From Pseudomonas sp. efr-133-TYG-5 (GTDB taxonomy: Bacteria; Pseudomonadota; Gammaproteobacteria; Pseudomonadales; Pseudomonadaceae), in the NCBI RefSeq assembly GCF_030209175.1, contig NZ_JARVSM010000001.1:2046001-2110000 (forward strand): DNA of 64,000 bases, in the 5' to 3' direction. Each line of letters starts with the position of its first letter. Within the stretch, counting starts at the first letter, position 1. The position numbers were made by a program, and so were the translations under genes. Below, piece after piece: positions 62,636 to 64,000 of this stretch. The notes beneath the pieces were generated by a model. It was not told where the DNA came from. It ran no database searches and worked only from the letters and a program-made list of their open reading frames with translations.

Positions 62636-62953
62636 CCCAAGCGGCCTGCGCGTTATCTCGCCCGGCGCGGGAAGGTCAGCCGGGTGCGCCACGACCCGGC
62701 AAAAGCCGCCCGGACAGCGCTCGCCAAGCATCTCTCGCCCAACACGCGGCGACGATCACGCCCGCAAACAGTGCAACGGGTTTTCAATGCCCGTTTTCGT
62801 GCACCAAAGCCTCTCGCCGGCATCGTTTCCAACCTTTTAAAACACTTGTTCGGGACTCTGGTTCGGAAATTGCTACTTTCTATAGGTCGTAAGCGTTGCA
62901 GTAACAATAATTCTGCGCCACAAGCGCTCATATTGGTTCTTAGGGATTGAATA
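62636..62953. other. Gap before the amino-acid ABC transporter
   Basis: No gene or known RNA seen. The final 80 bases are AT-richer and should contain the promoter of the binding protein, with TTAGGGA about ten bases before its ATG. Confidence 0.5.
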
Positions 62954-63736
62954 ATGAAAAAAGCATTGCTGACCCTTTCTGCACTGGCGTTGTGCATGGC
63001 TGCCGGCTCCGCGCTGGCCAAGGAATACAAAGAGCTGCGTTTTGGCGTTGACCCATCCTACGCACCGTTCGAGTCGAAAGCGGCCGACGGCAGCCTGGTG
63101 GGCTTCGACATTGACCTGGGCAACGCGATCTGCGCCGAGCTGAAGGTCAAGTGCAAATGGGTTGAAAGCGACTTCGACGGCATGATTCCAGGCCTCAACG
63201 CCAACAAGTTCGACGGTGTGATCTCGTCGATGACGGTAACACCGGCCCGTGAAAAGGCGATCGACTTCTCCAGCGAACTGTTTTCCGGCCCGACCGCTTA
63301 TGTGTTCAAGAAGGGTTCCGGCCTGAGCGACGACGTCGCCTCCCTCAAGGGCAAGGCTGTCGGTTACGAGCAAGGCACCATTCAGGAAGCCTACGCCAAG
63401 GCCGTGCTGGAAAAGGCCGGCGTGAAAATCCAGGCCTACGCCAACCAGGACCAGGTCTACGCCGACCTGAAAAACGGCCGTCTCGACGCCTCGATCCAGG
63501 ACATGCTGCAAGCCGAACTGGGCTTTTTGAAGTCGCCTGACGGCGCCGGCTACGAAGTCAGCAAGCCGGTCGACAGCGAATTGCTGCCGGCGAAAACCGC
63601 TGTCGGTATTAAGAAAGGTAACAAAGACCTCAAGGCGCTTTTAGATAAAGGTATCAAAGCGTTACACGACGACGGCAAATACGCCGAGATTCAAAAGAAA
63701 CACTTTGGCGATCTGAATCTGTACAGCGGTAAATAA
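62954..63736 (+). CDS. Amino-acid ABC transporter periplasmic binding protein
   Basis: 260 aa, family 3 solute-binding protein (HisJ/ArgT type). Signal peptide MKKALLTLSALALCMAAGSA ending ALA, mature KEYKELRFGVDPSYAPFESKA. Signature GFDIDLGNAICAELKVKCKWVESDFDGMIPGLN and the ligand-loop SMTVTPAREKAIDFS are typical. Basic or polar amino acids such as His, Arg or Lys are likely ligands; the exact one is not readable. First gene of an operon running out of the window. Confidence 0.9.
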   Translation: MKKALLTLSALALCMAAGSALAKEYKELRFGVDPSYAPFESKAADGSLVGFDIDLGNAICAELKVKCKWVESDFDGMIPGLNANKFDGVISSMTVTPAREKAIDFSSELFSGPTAYVFKKGSGLSDDVASLKGKAVGYEQGTIQEAYAKAVLEKAGVKIQAYANQDQVYADLKNGRLDASIQDMLQAELGFLKSPDGAGYEVSKPVDSELLPAKTAVGIKKGNKDLKALLDKGIKALHDDGKYAEIQKKHFGDLNLYSGK

Positions 63737-63742
63737 TGCCCT

Positions 63743-63770
63743 GGCGCCCATCCCGCGATGGGCGCCTTTT
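63743..63770 (+). terminator. Attenuator hairpin between binding protein and permease
   Basis: ggcgcccatcc pairs with gatgggcgcc and is followed by tttt. It sits inside the operon, which would keep the binding protein in excess over the permease. Confidence 0.75.
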
Positions 63771-63793
63771 CCGTCCGCTCAGGTTGCTGATTT

Positions 63794-64000
63794 ATGTTCG
63801 AAAACCTCTTACAAAATCTGGGGCTCTCCGCCTTCAGCCTCAAAGGCTTCGGCCCGTTGCTGTTGGAAGGCACCTGGATGACCATCAAATTGTCGGCGTT
63901 GTCGCTGCTGGTGGCCGTGTTGCTCGGCCTCTTGGGCGCCAGTGCCAAACTGTCGAAATCGAAACTGCTGCGCCTGCCCGCCCAGCTCTACACCACGCTG
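63794..64000 (+). CDS. Amino-acid ABC transporter permease, truncated by window edge
   Basis: 69 codons visible, MFENLLQNLGLSAFSLKGFG then LLEGTWMTIKLSALSLLVAVLLGLLGAS. The GTWMTIKLS segment is the usual entry to the HisQ/HisM-type permease fold. Incomplete. Same operon as the binding protein, 57 bases after its stop. Confidence 0.85.
   Translation, partial: MFENLLQNLGLSAFSLKGFGPLLLEGTWMTIKLSALSLLVAVLLGLLGASAKLSKSKLLRLPAQLYTTL

Overview
The window reads as a chromosomal segment of a fluorescent Pseudomonas, most likely the P. fluorescens group. The coding DNA is GC-rich and tightly packed. The gene set is typical of the genus (pcaK/pcaR, the braCDEFG order, quiP, rapA, S-type bacteriocin parts). 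Long inverted REP pairs built on GCGAGCAGGCTCGC or GAGCTGGCTTGCCAGC recur between genes. No rRNA, tRNA, CRISPR array, transposase or phage gene was seen.

Layout. 1-5450: beta-ketoadipate module on the minus strand (pcaR, pcaK, pcaI, pcaJ, pcaF). PcaR-like palindromes lie before pcaR, pcaK and pcaI, and pcaJ carries a one-base frameshift. 5.6-8.7 kb: a candidate structured small RNA, the phosphate transporter pitA, a 37-codon gene resembling the cbb3 oxidase subunit CcoM with an Anr/FNR box upstream, and a small basic protein. 8.8-11.8 kb: LysR regulator, RidA protein and class V aminotransferase. 12-20.3 kb: rapA, an MFS permease, a YkgJ-type cysteine cluster protein, an MHYT-GGDEF-EAL protein and a beta-hydroxyacid dehydrogenase-like gene that overlaps it tail to tail. 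20.5-22.7 kb: a chromosomal tubulin/FtsZ-superfamily protein. 23-28.7 kb: high-affinity branched-chain amino acid uptake (braC, then braDEFG).

28.8-33.3 kb: a secreted HvnA (halovibrin)-like protein with a decayed second copy beside it, then a four-gene bufferin operon (bufA precursor peptide, MNIO/DUF692 enzyme, DUF2063 partner, DoxX membrane protein). This operon makes a modified, probably copper-handling peptide. 33.3-40.1 kb: LysR/SDR divergent pair, a lipoprotein, a COG2509 flavoprotein, a Cds1-like cysteine-metabolism enzyme and nhaA. 40.2-41.3 kb: the wreck of an S-type bacteriocin. A short N-terminus is joined out of frame to a colicin E3-type rRNase domain, followed by two intact immunity genes.

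41.4-51.9 kb: envelope and housekeeping genes (glycine-zipper lipoprotein, pdxH, an OmpA-domain lipoprotein with repeated W-W-P-F-G motifs and a histone-like tail, an EstB-like hydrolase, a GH50-like agarase-type protein, a DinG-family helicase, a CopD-like protein and a collagen-like secreted protein). 52-53.6 kb: two paralogous OmpA/TSP3 lipoproteins, each with a hairpin that buries its Shine-Dalgarno sequence. 53.7-57 kb: small conserved genes, two of them with SEC-C zinc motifs, plus an isochorismatase-fold protein lacking its cysteine and a glutathione transferase. 57.1-64 kb: the acyl-homoserine lactone acylase quiP, a ligase-associated exonuclease/ATP-dependent DNA ligase pair and the start of an amino-acid ABC transporter.

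Product names rest on recognised family motifs and remembered family members, because no search could be run. The strongest leads are the pcaJ frameshift, the 5.7 kb RNA candidate, ccoM with its Anr box, the bufferin operon, the broken rRNase bacteriocin, the twin SD-masking hairpins and the tubulin-like gene.
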